In this document: piece after piece, positions 45,935 to 54,569 of the stretch
Numbering within the stretch: position 1 is the stretch's first letter
How the letters are laid out: each line of letters opens with the position of its first letter
From: Methylophaga sp. UBA2689
GTDB lineage: Bacteria > Pseudomonadota > Gammaproteobacteria > Nitrosococcales > Methylophagaceae
NCBI GenBank assembly: GCA_002354555.1
Contig: DELT01000056.1
Location: 24,641 to 85,908 of the forward strand
Reading direction: 5' to 3'
DNA length: 61,268 nt
Made by a program: the position numbers and the translations under genes
The notes under the pieces: model-generated
Told to the model about the DNA's origin: nothing
What the model saw: the letters and a program-made list of their open reading frames with translations, nothing else
Databases searched by the model: none

Positions 45935-48900
45935 TCAACGCGGCATAACCCGAACACTGGTCAGTGATTCCAAGGGTTCTGGCCGTGACAGGTAATAGCC
46001 CTGAACATAATCCACTCCAATCTGACGCAGGATATTGAGTGTTGCAGCGTCTTCAACAAATTCTGCAATGGTCTTTAACCCCATAATATGGCCGATATTG
46101 TTAATTGAAGCGACCATGGCTTGGTCAATCCGGTTATTGGCGAGCTCCTGAATGAAAATACCGTCAATTTTCAAGTAGTCGACGGGTAATTGTTTCAGAT
46201 AGCCGAATGAAGACAGGCCACTTCCGAAATCATCCAGAGCAAACTGGCAGCCTAAGCGTTTCAGTTCGGTAATGAAGCGACCGGCATTGGCTGGATCAGC
46301 GATGGCGGCAGTTTCAGTAATTTCAAAGCAAATATTATTTGCCGGTACTTTGCGTTTTTCCAGTTGTTCCTGAATTAATTGGAGGCAGTCTTCACGACCA
46401 ATTGAGGCACCAGACAGGTTAATTGAGCAAAATACGGGCTGCTGATTCTGGCGAAGTTGATCACCCATCCAGGACAGTGTGTTACGAATGACCCACTGGT
46501 CGATTTTGGGCATTAATCCAAAACGTTCTGCCGCTGGAATAAAGGCACCTGGCGGAATGATTTCGCCCTCTGGTCCGATCATTCGGGCCAGAATTTCATA
46601 ATGTGGCATGATGTTATCACTGTTTTCCAGCGGAACAATCGTTTGAAAATAAAGCCGGAAAAGGTCTTTATCGAGTGCTTCCTGTAGCCGACTGGCCCAT
46701 TGAATTTGACCCTGGCGTTCCTGGGCCTGAATATCATCCGGCTGAAACAGATGCACCCGGTTACGCCCGCGATCTTTGGCGGCATAACAGGCGGCATCTG
46801 CATGGCTCAACACTTCATCCAGGCTGCCACTGGCTTCTGTAATACTGACCAAACCGATACTGACGCCGACAGAAAACACCTGGCCTTCCCAGGAAAAACG
46901 AAAAGCAGTGACGGTTTTTCGTAGTGTCTCGGCAATATCCAGACCTTTTTCAATAGGACAATGACTGAGCAGCACCCCGAATTCATCCCCCCCCAGCCTT
47001 GCCAGAGTATCGCTTTGACGCAGTACGGGTTTAAGGAGACTGGAGAGTTGCTTCAACAGAACATCACCAGCTCTATGACCACAGGTGTCATTTACCAATT
47101 TGAACTGGTCTAAATCGAGATAGCAAAGCAAGTGCTCTGCTTTATCGTGGTGGGCTTCATTGATCAGCGATTCCAAGCGCTTTTCAAATTCCCGTCGGTT
47201 GATAAGGCCTGTCAGGGTATCGTGCACCGCCTGAAAGCTGAGCATCTTTTGCAAACGACTATTCTGGGTAATGTCCTGTAGTGCCACTACCCAGCCTATA
47301 TTTTGGCGGTTGGTATCGAGCAAGGGCGCACAGTTCAGCTGCACTTCAAACTCATCCCCTTGCTTGTTTTTCAGCAGAAACAGACGTTTTTGGCTGGTGT
47401 TAGGCGATTTAACTGAGTACTCCTGACACAATGCCGTAATGTTAATTTGAGTCGCTTCACTGTCCTCAATCAGAATAATGTCATCAATCGGCTGTCCGAA
47501 TGCCTGTTCGGATGTCTGTCCCAATAGTTCACTGGCCATCGGGTTCAGGTAGACGATGTTATAGGCTGCATCACAGGTGACAACGGCTTCAGTGATGGCT
47601 TCCAGTGTGACTTGTGCCAACTCAGAGTGACGGTGCAGACGAGCCTCCATCTTTTTTCTTTCACTGATATCTCTCAGCATAGCGCTGTATTGCACGCCTT
47701 CCTCGGTTGGGCTGGCAGTTGTGGTGACTTCGAGTGTAAAAGGGGTGCCTTGACTATGTCTGGCGATGATTTCATAAGGCCCCGGTTGTTGACTACTGGC
47801 CAGGGTGACAAATAAACGCTCCGGAGTTGTGCCCGAAAAAGTTTGCTGGTTTTGTTCATGAAGTAATACATCGGTTGGCTGCCCGACTAACTGGTGGGCT
47901 GGAAGACCGAACATAATTTCCACGCCTGGATTGGCGCTGGTCACAATCCCCTGGCTGGAGAAGGTGATTACCCCGTCTCGCATATCACGCACAATCAATC
48001 GGGTGCGTGTCACCATACGATTTAAGTTCGCAATCACCCGGTTGTACTGAGAGGCAATCTGGCCAACCTCGGTAAAAGGCTCAACTGGCACCCGTTGCTT
48101 CAGATCACCACTACGCTCTTGATTTTGCATAGCTGAAAGCAGATCAGTCAGTTCAGTCTTCGCGCCATGTTCTGAAACATTCAACCCCTGCTGCTCGGCT
48201 TCGATACTGACGCGCAAAGGTATGAAACGGTTTAGCAAAAAGAGAAATGTGATTGTCAGCGGAAAAATAAACAGGGCACAGGCAAATATGCCAAGCAGCT
48301 GAACCTGCAGTTGGCCCAAGCGGCTTAAGCCAGTATCAAGCAGCTGCAAATCACCAAAAATTGCGACAGCCAATGTGCCCCAGATTCCGGCTACCAAATG
48401 TACTGGCACTGCGGAAATGGCATCATCCAGCTGCATACGGTGCATCTGTTTTTCAGCCAGAAACATCACTATCGCACCCAGAGCCCCGATTAATGCTGCT
48501 TGCGGTGTAGACACTACATGGCAGCCTGCCGTAATCGCGACTAATCCTGCCAGGGTGCCATTAATCGTCAGAGACGTAGTTTGGCTGTTATCCGGTTGTG
48601 TTTTTGATAGCAGGATGGCGGTGATCCCCCCGGCAGCTGCTGCGATGATGGTGTTGACGATAATGCCGGCAATAGCGGTGGTAAAAGCCAGTGTGCTGCC
48701 ACCATTAAAGCCTATCCAACCGATCATAAAAAACAGCATGCCAAGTATTGCCAGCGGCAGGTTGCTGCCTGGAATGTTTTGTACTTTATCTCGAATGAAA
48801 CGCCCGGTACGTGGGCCGATAACAATAACAGCGGCAAGGGCAACCCAACCACCAACACTGTGTACCACGGTACTACCCGCAAAATCAGTGAACCCCATAG

Positions 48901-49360
48901 CTTCTAGCCAGCCAGGAGATTCATTGACAGCGCTGCTCCAGACCCAGTGACCAAACACCGGGTAGAGCAGCAGGCTGATCAACGCGGTGATGATGATATA
49001 AACCACAAAGCGACTGCGTTCAGCGATGGCACCGGAGACAATCGTGGCGGCTGTGGCACAAAAGGTTAATTGGAAAAAGAAAAAACTGGCGTGCCAGAAT
49101 TCGTCTCTGGAAAAATCGGCAATAAACCAGTGAGTATCGAGTTTCATGCCTTCATGGGCACCAAACATGATGCCAAACCCAAACAACCAGAAGAGCATGG
49201 CGGTAACGATCAAATCAAAGGCGTTTTTAAGCGCTACGTTAATCGCATTTTTACTTCGGGTCAGACCAGACTCCAGACAAAGGAAACCGCCCTGCATAAT
49301 CAGAACCAGCATTGCTGCAATTAAAATCCACAAAGCATCCAGCGCACTCATATCAGGCAT
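45935..49360 (-). CDS. Ammonium transporter (Amt) fused to PAS-PAS-GGDEF-EAL
   Basis: A 1141-residue sensor. Residues 1 to about 385 are a full Amt fold with 11 helices and intact ammonium-path residues: Asp159 and His167 (TDFAGSTVVHSVGG) and His321 (VHLVAGIWG), plus the FFQLTFCATAATIVSGAIAER segment. A HAMP-like helix pair (about 400-470), two PAS domains (to about 700), GGDEF (GGDEFGVLL near 800) and EAL (motif EIL; DDFGSGLSS intact) follow. It probably converts ammonium passage or binding into a change in c-di-GMP. Amt-histidine-kinase sensors are known; here the output is c-di-GMP. It lies beside glutamine synthetase on the same strand. Confidence 0.94.
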   Translation of the reverse strand: MPDMSALDALWILIAAMLVLIMQGGFLCLESGLTRSKNAINVALKNAFDLIVTAMLFWLFGFGIMFGAHEGMKLDTHWFIADFSRDEFWHASFFFFQLTFCATAATIVSGAIAERSRFVVYIIITALISLLLYPVFGHWVWSSAVNESPGWLEAMGFTDFAGSTVVHSVGGWVALAAVIVIGPRTGRFIRDKVQNIPGSNLPLAILGMLFFMIGWIGFNGGSTLAFTTAIAGIIVNTIIAAAAGGITAILLSKTQPDNSQTTSLTINGTLAGLVAITAGCHVVSTPQAALIGALGAIVMFLAEKQMHRMQLDDAISAVPVHLVAGIWGTLAVAIFGDLQLLDTGLSRLGQLQVQLLGIFACALFIFPLTITFLFLLNRFIPLRVSIEAEQQGLNVSEHGAKTELTDLLSAMQNQERSGDLKQRVPVEPFTEVGQIASQYNRVIANLNRMVTRTRLIVRDMRDGVITFSSQGIVTSANPGVEIMFGLPAHQLVGQPTDVLLHEQNQQTFSGTTPERLFVTLASSQQPGPYEIIARHSQGTPFTLEVTTTASPTEEGVQYSAMLRDISERKKMEARLHRHSELAQVTLEAITEAVVTCDAAYNIVYLNPMASELLGQTSEQAFGQPIDDIILIEDSEATQINITALCQEYSVKSPNTSQKRLFLLKNKQGDEFEVQLNCAPLLDTNRQNIGWVVALQDITQNSRLQKMLSFQAVHDTLTGLINRREFEKRLESLINEAHHDKAEHLLCYLDLDQFKLVNDTCGHRAGDVLLKQLSSLLKPVLRQSDTLARLGGDEFGVLLSHCPIEKGLDIAETLRKTVTAFRFSWEGQVFSVGVSIGLVSITEASGSLDEVLSHADAACYAAKDRGRNRVHLFQPDDIQAQERQGQIQWASRLQEALDKDLFRLYFQTIVPLENSDNIMPHYEILARMIGPEGEIIPPGAFIPAAERFGLMPKIDQWVIRNTLSWMGDQLRQNQQPVFCSINLSGASIGREDCLQLIQEQLEKRKVPANNICFEITETAAIADPANAGRFITELKRLGCQFALDDFGSGLSSFGYLKQLPVDYLKIDGIFIQELANNRIDQAMVASINNIGHIMGLKTIAEFVEDAATLNILRQIGVDYVQGYYLSRPEPLESLTSVRVMPR

Positions 49361-49541
49361 TATCCGTCTCCGAAGATAAAGTCAGCACTCTATCGGTGCG
49401 AAGGCCTGGCAGTTATTGACACAATAGCGCCAGCCCGCGCCATATCAAGTGTTGTGACTTCTCAAGGAGCAGAAATTGTGCCATTTCAGCTAAAAATAAG
49501 CGAAGTGAATAGAAAGTGATTTAACAAGGGATCTTAAAAAC

Positions 49542-49575
49542 AAAAGGGCCAGAGAAAATTCTCTGGCCCTTTTTT
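49542..49575. terminator. Bidirectional-looking terminator after glnN
   Basis: AAAAGGGCCAGAG, loop AAAATT, CTCTGGCCCTTTTTT: a 9-10 bp GC-rich stem with A and T runs on both sides. On the minus strand it lies 25 bases past the glutamine synthetase stop, so it ends that transcript and separates it from the Amt-sensor gene. Confidence 0.88.
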
Positions 49576-49599
49576 GTTGCCTGTAACGAAGATGTTAGT

Positions 49600-51774
49600 T
49601 TATTTGATAAACAACATCTCGCGGTATTTCGGCAGTGGCCATAAGTCATCGGCTACTTCCGTTTCTAACGCATCGACATGAGCACGGACTTTATCCATTA
49701 ATGTATGGATATCATTTGCGCAGTAGTTCATATGTGCTTCGATGGAATCAAAGTCATGTTTGGTAATGGCTTTTGACAGTTCGGCTACCGCCGCTATCAT
49801 GGCATTGGTTTCGTTGGCAATTGAGCTGGCAATCGAGTTATCCATTTCGATACCCAGATCAGTCATACCGGAACAGGTCATTGATAATTCGCCCAGATAT
49901 TGTGTGGCAGCTGGGTAAATCATGGTTTTGGCCATTTCGATAACCAGTTTGGCTTCGACCTCAATCGATAAAATGTACTGCTCGGCATAGACTTCAAAAC
50001 GGCTTTCCAGCTCGACCGGTGAAAACACATTGGTTCGCTTGAACAGCTCGCGAATTGACTCATCACGCAGGTACGGAAGTGCATCGGCTGAGGTCGGCAG
50101 GTTTTTCAAACCACGTTCCTCAACCGCCATTTTATGCCATTCAGCAGAATAACCATCGCCACCGAACACTACATTGCCATTTTCTTCCATCAGCGTTTTC
50201 AATACGGCTAAAACCGCAGTGGTTCTTGATTCCGTTTTCGCCAGTTCGGATTCCAGTTTCTCAGCAATCCAATCTAATGAGTCAGCCAGAATGGTGTTCA
50301 TTGCCACTAATGGGCCGGATACTGATTGTGATGAGCCTACCGCACGGAATTCAAAACGGTTACCGGTGAAGGCAAACGGAGAAGTACGGTTACGGTCACC
50401 CGGATCACGCTCGAATTTGAGGATTTGAGACAGACCCAAATCCATTTCGCCGCCTTGTTTCGACGAGGCGATATTGCCGTCTTTAATATCCTGGAAAACT
50501 TTTTCCAACTGGTCACCCAGATACACAGACAGGATTGCCGGAGGGGCTTCATTGGCACCCAAACGGTGGTCATTGGAAGCTGAAGCAATAACAGCACGCA
50601 TTAGCGGGCCGTATTTGTTTACACCGCGAATTACCGCGCCACAGAACAACAGGAAGTTGAGGTTATCGTGCGGGGTGCTACCTGGATCCAGCAAGTTGCC
50701 TTGCGTGGCATTACCGACAGACCAGTTGACGTGTTTGCCTGAACCATTGACTCCGGCGAATGGTTTTTCATGTAACAGGCACATAAAGCCATGTTTTTTC
50801 GCCGTGCTTTTCATCAGCGTCATCATCAACTGCTGGTGGTCGGCAGCGATGTTGGCAGATTCATAATACGGTGCGATTTCGAACTGGCCGGGAGCCACTT
50901 CGTTGTGATGAGTTTTGGCAGGAATACCCAGACGATACAACTGGTCTTCGAAATCCTGCATAAAGATTTGCACACGCTCAGGAATCGCTCCGAAGTAATG
51001 ATCATCAAATTGCTGACCTTTGGCTGGCGAAGCGCCAAACAGAGTACGGCCAGCTAATAATAAGTCTGGACGTGCATTGGCGAAGTTGATGTCGATCAGG
51101 AAGTATTCCTGTTCAGCGCCACAGCTTGAGCTCAGCGGGGCAATTTCTTCTTCACCCATTAATGACAGTACTTTGCGAGCAGCTTTATCCATCGCGGCAT
51201 TGGAACGTAGTAACGGGATTTTTTTATCCAGTGCTTCGCCGGTCCATGACATAAACACGCTTGGAATCATCAGCGTTGAGCCGTTTTCGGTGTGCATAAT
51301 GAACGCAGGACTGGTGGGATCCCAGGCGGTATAACCACGTGCAGCATTGGTCATACGCAGGCTGCCGTTCGGGAAAGATGAACCGTCCGGTTCACCTTTA
51401 ATCAATAAGCTGCCAGAAAATTCGGTAATCGCATTACCTTCGGAATTGGTCACAATAAAACCGTCATGTTTTTCAGCGGTAATATTGGTCATTGGATAGA
51501 AAAGGTGGGAAAAGAACTTAACGCCTTTGGATAACGCCCAGCTCTTCATCGCTGCGGCCACAACATCCGCTACAGCCGGTGCAAGTGGCGCGCCAGTCTG
51601 TACTGTTTGTTTAACCGCTTTGAATGCCGATTTATTTAGCGCCTGTTCCATCGTTTCGAGATTGAATACATCTGTTGCCCAAATCTTGTCGAGTGATTCA
51701 GGTGTTTTCACAGCGATCTTTTCGCGGTTGGTAATTTGTGAAATGGCTGTCAGGCGCGATTCGTTTCCACTCAT
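49600..51774 (-). CDS. glnN: Glutamine synthetase type III
   Basis: A 724-residue GSIII, the large glutamine synthetase form that joins ammonia and glutamate with ATP. Length and segments such as FSHLFYPMTNITAEKHDGF near residue 95, SSCGAEQEYFLID near 215, KTHHNEVAPGQFEIAPYYE near 285 and ANEAPPAILSVYLG near 405 match the family. AAGGAT lies before the ATG. GSIII is best known from cyanobacteria and Bacteroidetes and is less common in gammaproteobacteria, which usually rely on GlnA. It would capture ammonia set free by formamidase and urease. It is transcribed with its own terminator. Confidence 0.95.
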   Translation of the reverse strand: MSGNESRLTAISQITNREKIAVKTPESLDKIWATDVFNLETMEQALNKSAFKAVKQTVQTGAPLAPAVADVVAAAMKSWALSKGVKFFSHLFYPMTNITAEKHDGFIVTNSEGNAITEFSGSLLIKGEPDGSSFPNGSLRMTNAARGYTAWDPTSPAFIMHTENGSTLMIPSVFMSWTGEALDKKIPLLRSNAAMDKAARKVLSLMGEEEIAPLSSSCGAEQEYFLIDINFANARPDLLLAGRTLFGASPAKGQQFDDHYFGAIPERVQIFMQDFEDQLYRLGIPAKTHHNEVAPGQFEIAPYYESANIAADHQQLMMTLMKSTAKKHGFMCLLHEKPFAGVNGSGKHVNWSVGNATQGNLLDPGSTPHDNLNFLLFCGAVIRGVNKYGPLMRAVIASASNDHRLGANEAPPAILSVYLGDQLEKVFQDIKDGNIASSKQGGEMDLGLSQILKFERDPGDRNRTSPFAFTGNRFEFRAVGSSQSVSGPLVAMNTILADSLDWIAEKLESELAKTESRTTAVLAVLKTLMEENGNVVFGGDGYSAEWHKMAVEERGLKNLPTSADALPYLRDESIRELFKRTNVFSPVELESRFEVYAEQYILSIEVEAKLVIEMAKTMIYPAATQYLGELSMTCSGMTDLGIEMDNSIASSIANETNAMIAAVAELSKAITKHDFDSIEAHMNYCANDIHTLMDKVRAHVDALETEVADDLWPLPKYREMLFIK

Positions 51775-52183
51775 TTCGTTATCCTTTATGAGGTGATTGT
51801 TAATTCGTGTTTTATTTATTTAACACATTTATTAGAAGCTTAAATTAGTCAAAATTGATCATGAGCAGAACGACGAACAGAACACGACCATTAAGTTCTT
51901 TTTGTCCAATCACAGTCATAAGCAATAAGCAGTCCAATTATCATAGAAAACAAAAGATTCAGCAAAACAAGAACAGGCCTGAGGTACTGATTTTTTATGG
52001 AAGCAGAGAAGGTCTGGACAAAGTCTTACTGCGAGCGAAGAAGGTGCGGTCAGCACCAAAATGGAGCATAAATATTGCGCAGTAGCATCGGGATAAAAAA
52101 GCGAATCTGGCGCTAAAAGAATGATCCGTTTCGGGAGAAGCGGCTGTTGATTTTCTGTTTGTTTTGAGTCGTCAGTGATTCGT
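51775..52183. other. Intergenic region upstream of glnN and of a putative small RNA
   Basis: About 410 bases. It must hold the glnN promoter (minus strand), but I could not find a convincing sigma-54 or sigma-70 box. A 76-codon open frame at 51855-52085 has no ribosome binding site and unnatural composition, so I do not call it. Confidence 0.5.
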
Positions 52184-52354
52184 TACAATCAAAACGTTAT
52201 TTTTCAGGCTGAGTATGCCGATTTATTAAATATTAGATGTGATTCACGGTTTCTGTGGCGAATTAAGCGGATAACTGATCTCAACAGAAGATCCTTCTGG
52301 TAGTTGACGTTGTCTCTCTCGTTATTTTTGTCAGGCTTATGCCTGACTTTTTTT
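52184..52354 (+). ncRNA. Putative small RNA gene
   Basis: A TACAAT -10-like box at 52184-52189 is followed, after about 140 bases with no credible reading frame, by an excellent intrinsic terminator at 52330-52354. No gene upstream on this strand could use that terminator. The implied transcript is about 160 nt (start near 52196). The -35 box is poor (TTTTGA-like). I do not recognise a known RNA family. Confidence 0.35.
52330..52354 (+). terminator. Intrinsic terminator of the putative small RNA
   Basis: GTCAGGC, TTAT loop, GCCTGAC, then seven T. Perfect 7-bp stem oriented for plus-strand transcripts, 177 bases before the alcohol dehydrogenase start. Confidence 0.85.
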
Positions 52355-52530
52355 ATCTATCCCCCTAAATGTATATTCAGAGCCTTTATTAAGGAGAACA
52401 AGTTGTACCTGAAATGATCTGGGTCAATGACCTGAAACTCTAAGTGATCTAGGCTGATTCTATCGCTTCCATTTTTATGGAAGTTAAGGGAACGTCCTAT
52501 ATATTTCAGAGAGTTATGAGGAGTAGCGTT

Positions 52531-53607
52531 ATGGCAAATATGATGAAAGCAGCAGTTTTTATTGAGCCAGGTCGCATCGAGATTGATGATAAACCCATTC
52601 CCGAAATTGGTGATAATGATGCACTCATCAAAATTACTACAACCACCATCTGTGGCACGGATGTGCATATTCTCAAAGGTGAATATCCCGTGGAAAAAGG
52701 CCTGACGATTGGTCATGAACCCGTTGGCGTCATTGAAAAACTGGGTAAAAATATTCAGGGCTACCATGAGGGGCAGCGGGTTATAGCCGGTGCAATCTGT
52801 CCCAGTTATACCTCCTATGCCTGTCAGGATGACTGTTCGGCACAAGATGGTGGATCACACTCTCATGGATATAAACCCATGGGCGGCTGGCGGTTTGGTA
52901 ACACCATTGATGGGGCCCAGGCTGAATATCTTCTGGTGCCGGATGCGCAGGCCAATTTATCGCCCGTGCCAGAAAATTTAACCGATGAGCAGGTCCTGAT
53001 GTGCCCCGATATCATGTCCACCGGTTTTGCAGGCGCTGAATCCGGCAATATTAAAATTGGCGATATCGTGGCTGTATTTGCCCAAGGCCCGATTGGTTTA
53101 TGTGCCACAGCCGGGGCCAGATTAAAAGGCGCGAGCTTTATAATTACGGTGGATGGTGTGGATGAACGTCTGGTGATCTCAAAACAAATGGGCGCGGATG
53201 TGACGCTTGATTATCGAAAAGATGATGTTGTTGCCGAAATACTGAAACTGACCGGAGGACGTGGGGTCGATGTCGCCATTGAAGCCCTTGGTCAACAAAG
53301 CACGTTTGAGGCTGCTTTGCGTGTCCTGAAGCCCGGTGGCACATTATCAAGTCTCGGCGTGTATTCATCCGATCTGACCATTCCTCTCAATGCGTTTGCC
53401 GCGGGATTGGGCGATCACAAAATCATTACTTCATTGTGCCCCGGCGGTAAGGAACGTATGCGTCGTTTGATGGATGTTATTTCCCACGGCAGACTGGATT
53501 TAAGCCCCATGGTGACGCACCGTTTCAAACTGGAAAACATTACCGAAGCCTATGATTTGTTCTCCCATCAGCGTGATGGTGTTTTAAAGGTAGCTATAGA
53601 GATCTGA
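52531..53607 (+). CDS. Zinc-dependent alcohol dehydrogenase (medium-chain)
   Basis: A 358-residue medium-chain dehydrogenase with NAD(P) as cofactor. The catalytic zinc ligands can be placed: Cys in ICGTDVHILKG near residue 40, His in TIGHEPVG near 62, and Asp in CPDIMSTGF near 152. The nucleotide-binding Rossmann segment (VAVFAQGPIGLCATAGARLKG) lies near 175. The ATG at 52531 has GAGGAG 8 bases before it. It resembles bacterial secondary alcohol or butanediol-type dehydrogenases; the substrate is not determined. The first pqqA module begins two bases after its stop, but this enzyme does not need PQQ. Confidence 0.92.
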   Translation: MANMMKAAVFIEPGRIEIDDKPIPEIGDNDALIKITTTTICGTDVHILKGEYPVEKGLTIGHEPVGVIEKLGKNIQGYHEGQRVIAGAICPSYTSYACQDDCSAQDGGSHSHGYKPMGGWRFGNTIDGAQAEYLLVPDAQANLSPVPENLTDEQVLMCPDIMSTGFAGAESGNIKIGDIVAVFAQGPIGLCATAGARLKGASFIITVDGVDERLVISKQMGADVTLDYRKDDVVAEILKLTGGRGVDVAIEALGQQSTFEAALRVLKPGGTLSSLGVYSSDLTIPLNAFAAGLGDHKIITSLCPGGKERMRRLMDVISHGRLDLSPMVTHRFKLENITEAYDLFSHQRDGVLKVAIEI

Positions 53608-53635
53608 TCAGCAAAATCCTGAGGCTCAACAAGCA

Positions 53636-53711
53636 AATCACCTTATGGCATTTTTGTCTGTCGGCGTAATATATGAACTGTAAGACAAACAAAACAACCA
53701 ACGAGGTGATT
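53636..53711 (+). promoter_or_regulatory. pqqA copy 1 leader with complement to the ribosome binding site
   Basis: AATCACCT at 53636-53643 is the exact complement of AGGTGATT at 53704-53711, which contains the ribosome binding site. If transcribed, they could form an 8-bp stem that hides it. The same pair is kept in copy 2. The alternative is that AAATCACCTTATGGC is a promoter or operator element, with TAATAT further down as a -10 box. Confidence 0.4.
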
Positions 53712-53714
53712 ATC

Positions 53715-53786
53715 ATGTGGACTAAACCAGAATATTCAGACATGCGTTTCGGTTTCGAAGTAACGATGTACATCTGCAATCGTTAA
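53715..53786 (+). CDS. pqqA: PQQ precursor peptide PqqA, copy 1
   Basis: A 23-residue peptide that starts [16 protein letters not shown] and ends TMYICNR. Glu15 and Tyr19 are the two residues that PqqE cross-links to make pyrroloquinoline quinone, the cofactor of methanol dehydrogenase; spacing E-x3-Y is correct. GAGGTG lies 8 bases before the ATG. It has its own terminator, and no pqqBCDE genes are in the window, so the rest of the pathway must be elsewhere. The predicted peptide is identical to that of copy 2. Several pqqA copies per genome are known in some methylotrophs. Cys21 is a little unusual. Confidence 0.93.
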   Translation: MWTKPEYSDMRFGFEVTMYICNR

Positions 53787-53806
53787 GATTTGAAATAACG
53801 CAAAAC

Positions 53807-53833
53807 AAGAAGCCTCCGAAAGGGGGCTTTTTT
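53807..53833 (+). terminator. pqqA copy 1 terminator
   Basis: AAGCCTCC, GAAA tetraloop, GGGGGCTT then T6, 24 bases after the pqqA stop. One G-T pair in the stem; copy 2 has a perfect one. Confidence 0.88.
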
Positions 53834-53928
53834 GTGGGTGAGTTTTGGACTAAACCACGCAGTCACATTATTAAATATCAAATTTCAGGCATAAAAAAAG
53901 CACTCATGAATGTGTGCCTGTTTTATTT

Positions 53929-53982
53929 ATTACCGGGACCAGTATCGATCTGCCAAGACCAAAAACTTACTGGATTTAAGTG
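53929..53982 (-). pseudogene. Decayed tRNA-Leu 3' fragment
   Basis: The sequence aligns base by base with the tRNA-Leu(UAA) 3' half of copy 2. CCGGGACC, ATCGATC, GACC and GGATTTAAGT match or nearly match, and it ends at the same point in the anticodon loop. Many stem pairs are lost, so it cannot be functional. The hairpin before it (GCACTCATGAATGTGTGC) is likewise a damaged copy of the tRNA terminator. It is probably an old attachment-site scar or the by-product of duplication. Confidence 0.7.
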
Positions 53983-54073
53983 TTTTTATATTAATTTACG
54001 ACAATTATTGTTCCTGTAGATATTGATTGGGGAACGTTGCAATAAAGTTAAAAGCTTAATTTATTTTTCAGTT

Positions 54074-54280
54074 TTACTTTTGAATATTCTGAAAAGATTT
54101 TGCAAGTAGTAAAGGGGCTGACTTTCCAGACATTCTTCTTGGCTTTCTTCCAAATCGACGGCTCATTTCTAACTCATGTTGCTCTTGGGCATCTAATTCC
54201 TTGATCAGTCGATCCAATTCATCCTGGCTATGAATTATGGCGTGCTCTAATACGCTGCTTCTTCGGGTTCTAAGAGTCAT
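54074..54280 (-). CDS. Small hypothetical protein
   Basis: A 68-residue, highly charged protein. A helical N-terminal half (SQDELDRLIKELDAQEQHELEMSR-like) leads to a basic segment (RFGRKPRRMSGKSAPLL). No clear Shine-Dalgarno is seen before its ATG, and no family is recognised. The composition is natural, and it does not overlap anything else. It lies between the two pqqA modules; it could be a nucleic-acid-binding peptide or chance. Confidence 0.45.
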   Translation of the reverse strand: MTLRTRRSSVLEHAIIHSQDELDRLIKELDAQEQHELEMSRRFGRKPRRMSGKSAPLLLAKSFQNIQK

Positions 54281-54512
54281 TTTAACGATTCCATTTAAGG
54301 TAAATAACGTCAGAGCGGCGTTTATTGAAAAAGTTCAATTTTATTCGACACATAGTTAGTCTATGACTCGCCTTGGGCTTTCAACCTGATCAACAACAAA
54401 CACTTCTATGACCAACGATTAAGCTTTCTGGGTATGCTAAAGTCTTGGTTTTTAGCTTGTCCAAAATATGTTTCCAATCTTTCGACTTATTTCAGGACAA
54501 GTTATCAGACAT

Positions 54513-54545
54513 AAAAAAGGCACTTAAAATAAGTGCCTTTTTATA
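54513..54545. terminator. Terminator after the cupredoxin gene
   Basis: AAAAAAGGCACTT, AAAAT, AAGTGCCTTTTT. An A/T-flanked 11-bp stem, 25 bases beyond the minus-strand cupredoxin stop; it works on both strands by sequence. Confidence 0.88.
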
Positions 54546-54569
54546 GAGCCTAGTTATCTGAACGTAGAA

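Larger units (their letters stand above)
53609..53982. repeat. pqqA / tRNA-Leu 3'-end module, copy 1 (decayed tRNA part)
   Basis: First copy of a roughly 375-bp direct repeat (copy 2 at 55507-55882). The order is leader, pqqA, terminator, spacer, an opposing hairpin, and the tRNA-Leu 3' half in antisense. The pqqA codons are nearly identical in the two copies; the tRNA and hairpin parts of this copy are degraded. The two copies are in the same orientation, 1.9 kb apart. Confidence 0.85.

Noticed and set aside
48375..48950. 191-codon plus-strand frame inside the Amt-sensor gene
   Set aside because: It is a shadow of the Amt coding strand, whose protein has clear conserved residues.
51855..52085. 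76-codon plus-strand frame upstream of glnN
   Set aside because: No ribosome binding site, no family resemblance; the region must hold the glnN promoter.
53834..54019. 61-codon frame after pqqA copy 1
   Set aside because: It runs through the hairpin and decayed tRNA sequence of the module and has no ribosome binding site; only the short WTKP echo is of interest.
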